Assembly: GCA_963070105.1 (NCBI GenBank)
Contig: OY718808.1
Coordinates: 8,971,398-9,035,397 of the forward strand
Direction of reading: 5' to 3'
Source: Litomosoides sigmodontis
Taxonomy: Eukaryota > Nematoda > Chromadorea > Rhabditida > Onchocercidae
Length of the DNA stretch: 64,000 nucleotides
Shown here piece by piece: positions 27,988-41,467 of this stretch. Each line of letters starts with the position of its first letter. Position 1 is the first letter of the stretch. Made by a program: the position numbers and the translations under genes. A model generated the notes under the pieces. That model ran no database searches, had not been told where the DNA came from, and saw only the letters and a program-made list of their open reading frames with translations.

Positions 27988-30900
27988 GGTAAATTCGGGG
28001 AACTAAATGAACTCACCAATCGACGCTCTGAGCGTTTGCAAGAAGGTTTCAAGAACTATATCGCAAATGTTATGGTGGTATATTCACGTCATTCTTATAA
28101 TCCAAACTAATAGTATATGACGTGCCACACTTTGAAATTGATTGTTGTCGTAACTAGAGATGCCTTTCGAGGAGCGCATCTTTTAGAATAATTATTAAGT
28201 ATTCAATTATTTTCCACAGGATCTTGTAATGTCACCAAGACTTGTACGCTGCCGTTCCATAGTGCCGGCGATTTATCGAGAACAAATTAAATGTAACTAT
28301 AGCTGGGGCACATTTTTGGGAAATCTATTAAGATTACTTAATCGTTCTGGTGGTGTTCGTTCACGTTGTCCTGATTTTGTTGTTTCCGTGGAAAGCTTTC
28401 ATAAGGCACCATTAATCGAGTATATGAAATGTGTTAATGAAGACATGAAGGTATTTTTGGTCTTTAATCGTTTAACAAATTTAAGTTATCAAATTAATGC
28501 GAGTCTTCAAATCTTCTTTCACAGTTGGAATGAATTTTTAGCTAGTCATTCATAGTTGTCATTCTTTTGCAACACTTCAAAATATGCTAATTTTCCGGAC
28601 ATGTATTGCAGTATTTTTTTTTAAAGATCGAATGATATGTTATGGTTTTGCGACATTTAAAAAAATTCAAGGAATAGTGATGTAGGTTTTTTTTTCAGGG
28701 ATATAAACTACGTTTTGGGTGTAAAGTTTTTATCATAATCACCTTATGAATATTATTATTATTTTCAGTTTGAGGTGGCACTACTCGGTGATTATGGCTG
28801 TAAGTCTCAACCTCTAAAATTGTATTGGTTTGCTCGAGTGGTGAAAGTTAGTGATATTTAAGCTAAATAATATCTTTTAATTTTTGAAAGATGTTATTTC
28901 TTAAGCTTTCTTTTGTTGCTGTTTTTGAGGTAATGATAGAATTACAGGTTGTCGGTTATCGTTTACTTCTTCGATACGAGGGGATGGATCAAGATGGTGA
29001 CAGCACATATGATTTTTGGGTTAATATTAGTTCACAAGATATTAAACCCATAGGTAAATTATTTACTCACTAACTAATTTTTTTTAAATTTTTCAGTAAC
29101 GCCGATTTTATACGGGGTTTTTTTTTAAAAAAAAAGACATAGAAAGTTAACACGATGTTGTAGTGTGTAGCAATAGCATTTGCAAATTAGTTCATATATG
29201 TACATATCTTATGCTTGGGCTAATAAATGAATTATGAAGTATCTGAGGCAGAGATCTCTCTATATATAAGCAGTTTGAATTTTTATTTTAAGATTCCTGA
29301 TAAAATTAATTTAATTAATTTTCAAATTTTGAAGTTTAAAAAAAGATAAATGGCTGTTGCAAGATGATCGTTTATAAGTAAACTGATAATGAATTCTCAA
29401 TAAAAATGATGCAGTGTTGTTTACTTAAACAAACTATAAAAAAAACAAACTAGCTCTAATTGATCATTTCTATTTGTTTAAATTATATCCCCTAGCGCAC
29501 AATATCTTCTAAAGCACCCTCTATTTTAGTTGTTTAAAATGAAAGCCACGGATACACGATTTAATTAAGCAATTTTCTTCACTTTATGATTTATGGCTTC
29601 GATTTAATTGTTTACTTTATATTTTACTGTGAATTTATGGTGCAGAGATACCTGATCACTTTATTTTTTGATAAGGAATTTTCAAATAAACGGATTGGCA
29701 CATAAATTTTAACATTGCTTTTGAAGTACGAAAAAGATGAGTGACTTGAAAACATCAAGTGACCAAAAAAAAAACAAAGTTGTGGACTTTTTTTTGGTTG
29801 AATAATTTTTGAAGCATTCTCTGAATGTGATGAAAATGGAAATGAAATATTAAAAATTTTTCCACCTTCATCTGCGCACAGGAAGATAAGTATAGATTAG
29901 TGTTAAATTTAATTGGATAAAAAATGAACGTGATAATTTAGAATATTGAATAAAAGATGTGACGATTAAAAATTCTGCCGAAAAATTGCACATATAATTA
30001 TTATACATTTATTAAACAATACTGATTTAAACGAGCTATTTTTATCGCTTTCATCACTTGAGTAGAATTTTAAAAATTCCTTAGGGTATTGCGCAAGGAA
30101 TGTTGCAACTCGAGCTTTGGTACCACCACAAGTAATTTACGATCGGCGCTCGAATTGGCGACAGTACATCTTTGACCAAATACCTTTTTGCAAAACTCTC
30201 TGTATCAGTTGGCCAGAAATATTAGTTAGAGAATTAAAATCTTCAAAATTCAAGGTTTGATTTCACAGAGAAGTGACGGAAGAAAATTGGAAGCGCTTTA
30301 TTTTCTTAATAAAGAAGTTTCATATTTGACTTTTATGCGTAATCAATAGTAATTGGCTTGTTGTTAGCAGAAAAAAAAACGAAAAATTGTGGTTCAATTC
30401 AATGTGTTAAATGTCCCTCAGGCTATTACTTCATTGACTTATGTCCAACCAATCAATACATCTGATTTGAGTTTTAATATTGCAGAAAGGTGATGAGGTG
30501 GAACTGCTAGATTCAATTTATCGTTTGAGAGTCCGTCCAGCGTTTGTCAAACAGATTATTGGCAGTAGAATTTGGGTGGCTGTAAGCGAAAAATTTATGA
30601 TAGGACCTACAATCATTAAAGGTGACCCTCAGGTGAGAGTGAGATTTCTAATTTGTAAGGATGGATTTGACAGCGAGACATTGTAATTTGTCATTTCTTA
30701 ATTACAAGCTGATGATAATACGCTAGTATAGCTTGGTGATGGAATTTGGATGGATCAAAATTCGCCAATAATCTTTCCTATTGGATGGTCACGAAGACTT
30801 GGATATATGTTGGAGGCAAATAGAGATTATTTTAAGCATCTGGAAGAAATCTCAGCTACCTTACAACCGGTTTGTTTTGGAAATTGAAATATATTTGTTC

Positions 30901-32889
30901 ACTTGAAGCTGAAAATTTTGGTTTCAACTGTAGTGGTTATGGCTTTGCCACAGAAGATTTCCATTTCTAATTCCTAAAATAAGCTCACATCTAGAATAAG
31001 TTTCATTCAACTCATTAGTGACAACCATCTCCTAAATCAGCTGAATGATACGTTTATTTCTGCCTGTCTTTATTCGTTGCAATTTTCCAAAGACAATTTT
31101 CTTCATTGATAATCGAAGTTTTGTTGTTTCTAAAATAATAATAATAATAATGGAGAAGTAGAGTGCAAGTATTATAAAATGTCCTGTGTTCAAATAGTTA
31201 GACTTATTTGATTTGGTTCTTCTCTTCTCTCTATATCATTTGAAATGCTTTTTGTTTCGTTAAAGGAAAAAAAATCATAATTTATGATGTTGGAATTCTA
31301 CTTGTTTAAGCAATCATCTGGCGAGTCACGTGAAAAACGTGACGTGAGTCCGTCTATATCACAAATAACATCGGAAGGCGTTGAAGTCAAGTGGCAAAAA
31401 GGAATGAAACTAGAAGTACTGGATCCTTTTGGTGCTTGGAATGAATTACGTGTATCAACTGTTGCCGCAGTCATGAATGATGGCTTTCTCAAAGTTAGTA
31501 TTTCTTTTCAACCTTTTCATTTTTTTTGCATTTTCTGTAGAGTATTTTTTAAGTTCTATAAGTCCTTACATTTTGGTACCCAACATTGAGTAGTTTAACA
31601 CTAAAAAATCGTGCAAAAGCTGTCAATTCACGTAATTTGATAGCATGGAGATTTTTTAGACTAAATTAAATTCCCTACTTTATCTTTGATTTTTGCAGAT
31701 CACTTTTGACGGTGAGATGGATCATTATGCGGTGCCACTACATTTCACCTCAGAATTACTGTTTCCTGTTGGTTATGGAGCTAAATATGATTTAGCATTG
31801 AAGAAGCCAAAGAATGTGACTACTCCAGGTAGTGACATTCTCAGTGTGATAGCTGCTGATTTTTGAATATAATATTTTTAAGGATGTCTTGGCGTTGAGG
31901 AATGCTTGTTGTGAGTTAGACTATTAAGCACTTCACTGGAATCTTTTTGGCTTTCATTAGCGTTGGTGTTCTTTCTGAAAATGAAATTCTTCAGGAAATT
32001 TTGACTGGGACGCTTATTTGAGAGAAACCAATGCTGTCGCTGCACCTGAAGAGCTTTTCCATGCATTTAAAGATGACGTTTTATGCAATTTTAAGGTTTA
32101 CTTTAATTAGTGGTGTTGAGGGTGTTATAATCAACTCATTTTCGCACCTTCTCAAATAGCAGAACGACGCTTACTGGGAGGGATATAAGCAACTGGACAT
32201 AGAAGAAATAGAATTAACCGAAGAGATTGTAGTTGGTGTCTGTTGAGATTGTCAGCCTTCAGGACTGTTTGGAGTCGTTCTTCATTTTTCATACATTTCA
32301 AAGTCATGCAAAATATCTTCCAAGTATTTTCAAAGATTGGTGCAAAACTGGAAGCAGTTGATATGTGTGAACCACAATTGATATGTCCAGCAGCCGTATC
32401 AAGTCACCATGGACGATTGCTGAAAATATCATACGACGGATGGGATAGCAGCTACAATCAGTTATTCGATTACAGGTACAGTACGGTACTTCTATCTAAC
32501 TATTAACTACAAATTTATCATAAGTTTTTATACTTGAATAGTAGGAAAATTTCAATTTTAGGCTTAATTCATTCTGCGGTCCAAAACGATAATATTTACT
32601 ATGTTAGATTGTTACACAATTATGTTTTAGGGGAGCTGTAGCTTCTCTGAACTTTAGCCGATGAGAATGATTTATTAGTATTGCCATTAGATAATATGTA
32701 CCGACCGTCGATCTGTTTAAATCATGAAATTATTAATTTTAATTTTTATATCTACTTATAATTATCACTTTTGAATTTAAATGGAATTTATTTTTCAGAT
32801 CGCCGAACATTTTTCCTCTTGGTTGGTGTGAAATGAATGGTTATAGGCTGACAACACCAGCAATGTCAAAGAAGAGGAAGAGAAGTTAG
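27988..32889 (+). CDS. Protein with four MBT repeats (LIN-61/MBTR-1 type), 5' end uncertain
   Basis: Chromatin reader of the malignant-brain-tumour family, expected in the nucleus and binding methylated histone tails. Exons 27988-28074, 28220-28450, 28769-28846, 28948-29053, 30085-30254, 30486-30632, 30732-30869, 31311-31493, 31699-31828, 31995-32077, 32163-32228, 32336-32475 and 32799-32889 join in phase to 549 codons, near the length of the nematode four-repeat proteins. Repeat 1 holds YDFWVNISSQDIKPIGYC; repeat 2 GDEVELLD and IIFPIGWSRRLGY; repeat 3 KGMKLEVLDPFGAWNELRV; repeat 4 is the most typical, with GAKLEAVDM, SYDGWDSSYNQLFDY and IFPLGWCEMNGYRLTTP. It ends in a basic KKRKRS, possibly a nuclear signal. 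No zinc finger or SAM domain is visible. Either an upstream exon is missing, or translation starts at the ATG that ends the first exon (MDLVMSPR). Confidence 0.9.
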
Positions 32890-33488
32890 CTGATCAACTA
32901 ATTTCAATAATTTCATTTACATGAACTCTTATGCCCTTACCTATTACGTATGAGTGTTATGATTTCAGATCAAATTATCCATATTTCTATTTCTTTGAAA
33001 TATTTTGAAATTTGTAAAAGTTTGTGGAAATACTGTTTATTTGAAGAGAAACGACATTGACTTCTACAGATTGCAGCTATTGCCACACTTCATATAAATC
33101 AAATCAATTTTTGTTTTTTCATTCCTTGAAATTTTTATATTTTGGTTAAAACATAGATGATGTGAGGCCTTGGTTAACTGAGAAAATATGATTTTTTCCT
33201 CTTTCAAAAGCATTGGTTTGATACGAATTACAAGACAAGAAGAGGATCTGTTGATAGAACCAACATCGAGGATGTAAGCAAAAGAAAGTGATAGATTTTA
33301 ATTAAAAATTCTGTCAAATTTAATAGAGCAATGATGATGCGATTCAAAACGATCAGTGTATAGTTTAACAAAAGTATAGCTAGATAAATTCCTTTCTTAA
33401 TATTGACAGCATAGGCTTAAAGTGATTTTAGTAATTCAATTTTTTCAAACTGGATTTCGCCAGTGCAATTTTTTAGGAAAGCGAATCT
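32890..33488. other. Convergent 3' intergenic spacer
   Basis: Lies between the stops of the + strand MBT gene and the minus-strand kinase gene, which converge here. AT-rich, with nothing else recognised. Confidence 0.6.
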
Positions 33489-36400
33489 TTAAGATTTATG
33501 CTTTGTTTGTTTACTTTGGCTTTTATATCGATGAAATTGAGTTTTACGTTTGAATGTCATCGATTTCATCCGTTTTTTAAGATGTTTCCTGACAATTGAA
33601 CCTGACGATGTGCTATGCATAATTAGTGTTGGTAATGAACTTCGTCTATACAATTTTCCAGGTTCGTCGGATGATATTGCTCGTATCACTATGGATTTCT
33701 GATTTTGGTCCTTCATTTCCACATTCTGTTTATAAGTCTGAGCAAAAAAAAGAAATTGAAATTTTTAGAATATTTTAAGTGAGACATAAAAGCTTTCTTA
33801 ATTCATCCCTGAAAATTACCTCTAAAGTAGGAGCGGAAGCTCGAGCTTCACCTCTTCTTAGTGTTGTACTTGTCTCTTCGGTTGTTTCTGCTACCTTCTG
33901 AATTGCTTTCTGAAAATGAAAACTTTTTCAGGAAACGAGCAGTTGCAAGAAAGCAATTAGTGTAATTACACAAGTTGTATAATCATAATTTATTAAGTCA
34001 ATTTATATTTAAATTATTGCCAAATAGTAAAACGAATAGTGCAACTGTAAATTTTGATTAATTAAAGATCAGCGAAAAGATATTTCTGAATTTCGAGCGG
34101 TAAACATCAACGACCTGGTAGAGAAGTTATTTTAACATGGCTTACATTATCTATTTCTTGTTTTGCTAACACACTATCCGATGACTTTTCCTCTAAATTG
34201 ATTAAAGTTTTCGATGAATCAATTCCATCGATCATACTTACAATACGATCTTCACATGTAAGTATCTGAAAACAAATATTTTTCGAATTTCAAGAAAAGT
34301 TTGCTAGAGTGTATGAGGTATTCATTCTACTCATTGCATGATATCATTGAGAAACCTTTTGTGATTGCAGCACAGCACGAAACCTTTTTACAATTTCGAT
34401 AAAATCAGGTCTTTGTACAGCTCTGCGTTTCCAACACTGACGCATAATCTGTAAATTATGCAAGAAATTTGAATAGTCTCTGTAAAGGCACCAATTTGTA
34501 CTTCATATTCACTAAATTAATTAACCGATTCTTTTTCACTTTAACTTATCATACTGAGTGCTTTGCTACACGTGCTTATTCAGGTTATCAGGTAGAATGT
34601 TAGATAAGGAAGTCATGAAAGCTTTTAGCATATGATAATCTCGCGAAGCCTATTGGATGGTTTTTTGTCGATTGCTTGAAATAACTGATCGAAAAACCTC
34701 TTTGATATTTTTGTCCTTCAATAGTGCTGGTGTAGCCATAATCCTTCCCTTCCTCACAAGTGGTATTATATCTTGAACCGTGGCAATATCAGGCCACGGC
34801 TCGCCACCACATGAATAGACCTTTAAAAGAAACGAAGCAAACATTCATCTACTGCACATTTTAATTCATTACTTCAAAATACAAGTGGAAGAAAAGAGAG
34901 AACTGCATGAAAGCTGGCATTATAACGAGGAGTTGAACTTTGACCCACTCAGTAGCCGTTGCATGCTCACTTATTTTGCTTTATCTTATCTATATATTAT
35001 TCCAGCTTATCCGGAATTTGATCATCACTGAAAGGTGAGTAGTAGTAATAAGTAGACGTGGAGAGATTACACATCTCCAACAGTTTCTTCGTAATAGTAA
35101 TAAATGAAGAAAAATTGTATTACTTCATAAATTAAAATTCCAAATGCGTAAACATCACTTTTTGTCGTAAATTTTGGTCGCTTTGATAGTGTTTCCGGTG
35201 CCATCCACGGTATTGGCCATGCAATATTCTCATAGTCATCGGACAAACTTCTTAAATGAAAAATTTAAGAGATAAAAAGCTACCGTATATCTACACATCT
35301 CTCAATACGGTCGTATTTTAGAGCACAGTTTTGATTAATGAAATGCTTGTATCCTATATGAATTTCAATCAGCAATTAATTGCCACTCAAATGTGAAATA
35401 AATGTTTTAAATGTTGAAATTTTGAATTCACAGTGCGCAATTGTCGTTCTCTATATGTGTCGACAAGATCACATTGAAAGAAACAAATTTGTGATAGAAA
35501 TTCAAATTACTTCAAATCCTCCAAACGTCTGCTCAAACCAAAATCGGATAATTTCAGTGAACCGTTAATTCCAATTAAACAATTTCTGGCGGCAACATCT
35601 CTAAAGCAACTGCAGTTTTCATTAAAATGTAGCAATGATTGGCACCAATTGTGAGGTTGTTATCCGTTCCATTTGATTAATTACTAATAAAATTATTTCA
35701 ATTTGAACCTATATGATCATACGGTAAAAATAGGTAACTTTCTTACCACCTGTGAACACATTTTTTGAGTTGAAGATGTCGCAATGCTTTAGCTGCTTCG
35801 TATAAAAAAATATTTCGCTCCTCATTTTTGATTGCTTCCTTATATTTAATAAGCAAATTTTTCAGTGAACCGCCAGGACAGTATTCCATTACAACCTATA
35901 ATGGAGTTAAATAAGATTTATGCGTGCAAGACTTACGTCAAAAACAAGACTTACGATTGCAACAAAAGTGCAAGACTTACGTGAAAAATGGCCTATGAAA
36001 TATCTCATGCTAATTGCTCTACCGAAGTCCACTGAGATAGTAAATTAAAAAAAAAAATTATTGCATATGACATCATATAACTGGAAATTAAATGTGTATT
36101 TTATTATTTCATTTTACATCAAAATTTTTTTTTCCCATTCCTACGACGCTAATTATTTGAAATATAAATTGATATCAATTTCGTTGCAGCAAAATTGATG
36201 CTAAAACAAATAAATTCAACGATTTGCTACCTTAACAGGTGCAGAATTACACGCTACTCCATATATCTTAATGATATTCTTATGCATAAAGTCACAGGCT
36301 AATCGAGCTTCAGCAATCATTTGAGACTTCGCAATTTGTATTTTGACGAAATCTTTGGTCGGTCCTTTATCAGTAATGCTAACTTTGTCAACTTGCAAGC

Positions 36401-37809
36401 AACGTTTCACCGCAACAGTAATTTCCTTAGCTATAAGAATTAGTAATAAATTTTGGAAAATATTGCTATTATTTCAGTAAATTCATTCGCAACCGTCAAC
36501 GATTTCTATGGATGTTTTCAAGAATAACCAATTAAAGTAAATTTGAATGAAAGCGTAAGAGACTTGCTGATAGCATATGCAATGCATACTCATCAAGTAG
36601 CATTCCCGTTGCGCCTAACACTTATTGGTGATAGTTGTGAGAAGTTAAAATGAATGAATCATTCTTGCTTCTTCACACAATTCCTCCTTTTAGAATTGAT
36701 TAGACTAGAGCGCATTCAAAAATGTCATCTTAAAATTAGACGGAAAAACATTCTCTTCATGAATTATAATTAGCATGAATTTTTTCGCACACAAAAATTC
36801 ACACTGTTAATTTCACGGATGAAATATGATGCTCACAGTACTAACCACCCATTTTTAGTGTTCCTTTCAGCACTTCTGCATAATGTCCCTCGCCTAACTT
36901 AATATCCGTCATCGTTAAATTCTCATCGTCTAGCAAGTAACTGGGACGATTAATTGGACTTCGTAGATTCATCTGAAGTTGCACTAAACGTGTTAGGGGC
37001 AGCAAGGTTAATTAGCAAATTCTTCCAATGATAATGAGTTACATAAATTAAAAAAGAAACCACCAATCAGTTCGTGAATTAGTAACTTAAAATTTCTCTT
37101 CTCATTCACGTATTATTTGAATGATTTAAAATTTCGAAATTTTTATCTGATTGGAAATATTTCATCAAATTTTAAAGTGAAATGCAATTTTATTTTATTT
37201 CACTCAATTTTTTTTTCATTTTATTAATTTATTTTCCTTCAAATAATATTTGAATGGTTTAAAATGATGAGATGAGAAGTGAACAGACTTTTTTGCAAAA
37301 GGTTGATTCGCTGGATAAAAGTTCAAGAATTGTTCCGTACGTGATCACTTCGTCATTCGTGTTCGTGTTCGCATCCTGCACGTCTATTAATGTCCATCCT
37401 GAAACAAACAGATCCTCACAGTCCATCAGTTATCATCCTTTTTTGTGAATTATGGTCGCCCCCTGATAATTTCATCTCATCTTAATAATAAATTCACTAA
37501 CAATTGTTTTATAGAATTATCAAATGAATCATTTCTCCCTAACCGATACATTTATTGATGCTAAAAAGCCAATCCCTTCTCAGCCATACTGCACAAGTGC
37601 GCATTTGTCGCATAGTTAACTATTTAAAAACTCTCGTCTCTTCCATTTCGTAAATAATACCTTTCAAATTTTCCTTATAAACAAGCTTCAATTCACGAAT
37701 ATTCTTTTCATCAACTTTCGTTACAACGAATAGCAAACGATTTGCATTGGTACCCGAACTACGAACACACCAATCACCTGGCTTTAATAAATATGATGCA
37801 ATGTGATCC
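33489..37809 (-). CDS. SH2-domain non-receptor tyrosine kinase (Fes/Fer-like nematode group), 5' partial
   Basis: Cytoplasmic tyrosine kinase with SH2 then kinase domain. Exons 37661-37809, 37289-37398, 36846-36972, 36231-36430, 35750-35895, 35511-35600, 35124-35250, 34698-34820, 34356-34448, 34146-34265, 33820-33909 and 33489-33737 all join in phase. SH2: KPGDWCVRSSG (phosphotyrosine-binding Arg in CVRSS) to YGTILELLSS. Kinase: glycine loop LGEGHYAEV, where the third Gly is Ala; VAVKRC (Lys); MEYCPGGSL hinge; HRDVAARN; DFGLSRR; WPIPWMAPE; KSDVYAFGILIYE; CWKRRAVQRPDF. After the kinase domain comes a long Ser/Lys-rich tail of about 160 residues ending in a basic segment. The first part of the SH2 domain lies in an upstream exon I could not place; 38270-38303 fits in phase only. 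Such compact SH2-kinases are numerous in nematodes, so no single ortholog is named. Confidence 0.93.
35927..35981. repeat. Three copies of an 11-bp motif resembling splice donors
   Basis: CAAGACTTACG occurs at 35927-35937, 35945-35955 and 35971-35981, inside an intron of the minus-strand kinase gene. Read on the gene strand each copy is CGTAAGTCTTG, containing the GTAAGT donor consensus. Confidence 0.8.
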
Positions 37810-38303
37810 CTGCAAAAATGCATCTGACAGGATCAGATCACTCTAATAGTTTCAAATATTTTTTAAATAGAAAGTACAATAAGTGCTCTGACTTGTTGCT
37901 TCACTCTTCTTTTTCACTTGATAGTTTAAATTTCTGGAGAAGGGAATTTGCAACACTCCTCAGCATCGATAGCTCTGATTGCTTAATTATATTGACATAA
38001 TTGATGTTCACCTTGATAGATATCCTAAATACCACGGTTGCATCTCAATTTTATCCATAATTTATACATTTAAATCATACAGCACTGGAAATTCGCATAA
38101 CAAACGGCCGCTAGTCGATTTGTTCGCTGGCGATTTTGTACTATTATTTATGCAAAACTGATTAACGCCATCTATAAATATTGTAATTTATGCATAAATT
38201 CTAAACTGAATGCTTTTTGTTAGAGATCATGCGACGCAAAGTACAACATGCCTTGTTATTTTTACTTACCCGGAAAAATCAGTTACGAGTTGTGAATCAA
38301 TCA

Positions 38304-39086
38304 CTTGTTAGTTTAAAAACAAAGATAGCAAGCAGCAGTACAATCGGGATGTGGTAGTGCGGATAATTTATTTCAAAATTAAATACTGCATAGCCTGTGT
38401 GACGAACTCTTCTCCTCATCAATTAAACGAAATTTTCTAAATTAACTTGGAAAAATTATCCCTTACATTAACTATATTAATGACATATTACGTAAGTGTA
38501 ATCCGTACGTCAGCATAATAACGATGATAGATCTGTTGGTGAAAAGTAGGTAACCCAATTTAGTTATCAATAGAGAGAGAAATAATGAAAAATCAACAAA
38601 AATTAACCATAGAAATTTTAGCCAACTTGATGCCACAAAACATTTAAAAATTATGAAAATTCTTCAAACATAGTTTCCTGCATAAACCTTGGAACACCGT
38701 AAGTATAGATAATGCCAAAAGTATATTAAAACAAAGCTGTAACAGTAGAGCGTGCGTGCACATTAGGTCGCATGAATGTTACATTTTCACCTCGCACTGT
38801 CATAGCTTAGTTTAAAATACTTTTTCTGTACGCTCTAATACAGAGTGGCTTATTCTGATCATATATATTTTATAGTAACGAAAAATAAGGAATATATCTT
38901 GATTCAGATTTGAATTGCTTACTAAATTTCATGCCCTATACACTTCGAACAAATAAAGTCCCACAGCTAAAGACTCAATACATATAGACAACTAAACGTA
39001 TTGAGTATCTTGAGAGCCATGTATCGACGTTTTTTATGGTTTGTTAATTATGATAACAACGAAAATTTATTGTATGCATAATGAAC
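38304..39086. other. Between MGME1 3' end and SH2-kinase 5' end
   Basis: Both flanking genes are on the minus strand. This should hold the kinase promoter and its missing first exon(s). I searched for a codon pattern matching the usual YHG start of an SH2 domain and did not find it. Confidence 0.45.
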
Positions 39087-41467
39087 TCAACAGTTTTCTT
39101 CACTATTCCACACAAATGAAATTACATTATTTACAGCAGTAACTGTTTCCATTTTTGTCCAGAATTGCCAAACACAATCTAACCATCTATTCCAGTAAAT
39201 CTGAAATATATTTTCATATATTCTTAATTTAACATTACTTCAAAGCAGACAACTTGAATCTTTAACTAGTCTCCATCTGAAACCGAACAGCTCATGCAGA
39301 GCAACATTTATAACTTCAGCTTTGTAAGTTCATCATTGAATACTTAATAATAGACAGAAATGTCATTTTACTGCTGTAACATATTTATCTAATCTGAATA
39401 GATTCATTTTTAATAGCGGAGGAAGTCCTTAACTGCTCGCTTCTAATGACAAAGCGGCAACTGCTAATTTAGAAGGTTAACAAGAGTTTCATTTCTAAAG
39501 CATAAAAAGCCATTATGAAAATACTTCTAAATGAGATGAATTCATCTCCACAACATCGGCTATGGAACCGTTTTCCTTTGCTACAACAATTGCACCGCAA
39601 CGAATCTGAAAATGAAAGTAAAAATCAAGAACAAATTCAAAGACTTTTCACTTCCTATCACAAAATAATTTCAGTATTTCGTAAACTACGTAGCGAAATG
39701 AAATTTTAATCTGCTCTGAGAAAACATCATCTCTTAGTCTTTCCAAAAACACTTCAACAAAATAAGAAAAATATTAACTTCTGGTAACATTCTAAAATTT
39801 GGATCTGAATTAACAGCACCAACGTAAGCGGCCACTTGCACTGGATCATTGTACATTTTTTCAATTCCTGTGCATGAGTCTTTCGTTGAACCTGATGAAG
39901 CTGTCTTCCAATCCATTATAAATAGAGCATCTCTAAACACAGTGATATCTCAGTCTTTAAAGATCATAACTTGCAAAAAACTTTTCCAACTGAAAGAAAA
40001 TTACTGAGCATTTACATAAACTTTTGTATCATATTAACTGAGAAACTTACAAAATGAAAAAACTATGCTTTATTTACGTATTCCTGTAAAATTTCAAATT
40101 CAATGAGCATAGATTAAATAATCAAGCAGCGCTATGTCTTATCAAATAATCAAGCAGCGCTATGTCCATTACCGCTGACTGGATTAAAGTTGTGAGCTCA
40201 ATTAAGAATTAGCTTGAAACAAACTTGTAAGTTACAGCAGCGTCAAACCGTCCACTATAGCAAAGACCATGATGGCTCGTAGGTCTTTCCAGTTCCATGT
40301 TTTTGCTATCAAGCGTGCGCAAAATAGGAAGTACACTAATTAAATAGCTCGAAACGGAGTTGTCGACCTGAATGCAAGAATGAAATAAAAACTAGCATAA
40401 GAAACACTGAATTATTTGTAAACTCCACTTCAGAAGTTATTTGTTCGGCAACATCATCTGGAAAACTTCCGCGCTTTCGAAGTTCTTCTAAAATTCTTTG
40501 TACGCAACTGTGGTACTGTGTTCCCGACTGCATACGAACTGAAAATAACTATATAAAGCTAAAAAGTGACAGAGAGGAAATACAATATTTGTCGAGAATA
40601 TGATTAGAGAATATTCTGCTGCATAACAAAATTAATCATTCCAAAATCGAGATTACTTTTCTTTGACTTGTAATGTTTGAAAACGATGCATCAAAAATAT
40701 TAAATAATCTCTGATGCCACCAAAATATCTACTCTCTCATGCGCAGTGGTTGCACGGAAAATCAACTGACAAACTAAGGTCCTTAAAGCCACCGGGGTAA
40801 GTTTATGTCGCACCAATACTCTCTCAAAAATAAGTCATATGCTATTTGCTACCCTGAATCACAGACCAGAAAATAATACCGACCACAGAGCAACAAGACT
40901 AACCCCTCATGTATTTCTTGAAGGCGCCTAAACCACCTAATTGTTTGATCATTTTCAGTTGCCACTGATAAAGTAAATGTTGCGAAGTTGTACATCCTAG
41001 AACGGTTGAAACTGATGGGTAGCGACCATCCTCCGCATTTGTTATGTTTTTCAGAAATTTATTGGTCTTCTGAAAAATAAAAAACAGTTGACTGATTCAA
41101 AAACTAAACTAAAAATTCTAAAGGAACATTGACATAGTTCGGTTCATGAATTATGACTTATCAAATTCGTTGTTGAAAACGCAGTGTTATCCATGAAGAA
41201 ACAATTTGATAAAATTTCACACGAAGAAAATTCAGTCACTCTTTGGACAGAAACCGATAAACTGAATAGTTTTCGGATTGCCTTCAAAACTTTTAATTGA
41301 AATAAAAGCAAACTCACAAGATACGATAATTTCTGTTGGGTATTTAATAATGATGGAGAAGAAGTAAGAAACTCTTTCTTCGGCAGAGCTCCAAGGATAT
41401 CTTTCACAACACATGGAGTGATTACAGTACCATAGTGAACTGTCTTCACACCAGCTCTCGCTACCAT
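39087..41467 (-). CDS. MGME1: Mitochondrial genome maintenance exonuclease 1
   Basis: Single-strand DNA exonuclease of the PD-(D/E)xK superfamily that trims flaps during mitochondrial DNA replication. Seven exons (41318-41467, 40904-41069, 40408-40538, 40225-40367, 39779-39932, 39525-39605, 39087-39200) give 312 residues; human MGME1 has 344. Recognisable blocks: YPSVSTVL followed by LLYQWQLKMI; GTQYHSCVQRIL, with the conserved His; GRFDAAV, with the metal-binding Asp; FIMDWKTAS, the core DxK; NDPVQVAAYVGAVN, the Q-x3-Y motif; CGAIVVAKENGS; and YWNRWLDCVWQFW. All active-site residues I can recall for the family are present. The chosen ATG begins MVARAGVKTVHYG, a basic start compatible with, but not proof of, a mitochondrial signal. 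The frame is open a little further upstream. Confidence 0.95.
40116..40166. repeat. Tandem duplication, 28-bp period
   Basis: The 23-base segment at 40116-40138 is repeated at 40144-40166 with a period of 28 bp. It lies in the MGME1 intron between exons 4 and 5 and looks like a recent local duplication. Confidence 0.85.

Noticed and set aside
38270..38303. Upstream SH2 exon of the kinase gene
   Set aside because: Fits by phase only; it lacks the expected YHG-type start of an SH2 domain, so it is not included in the gene model.
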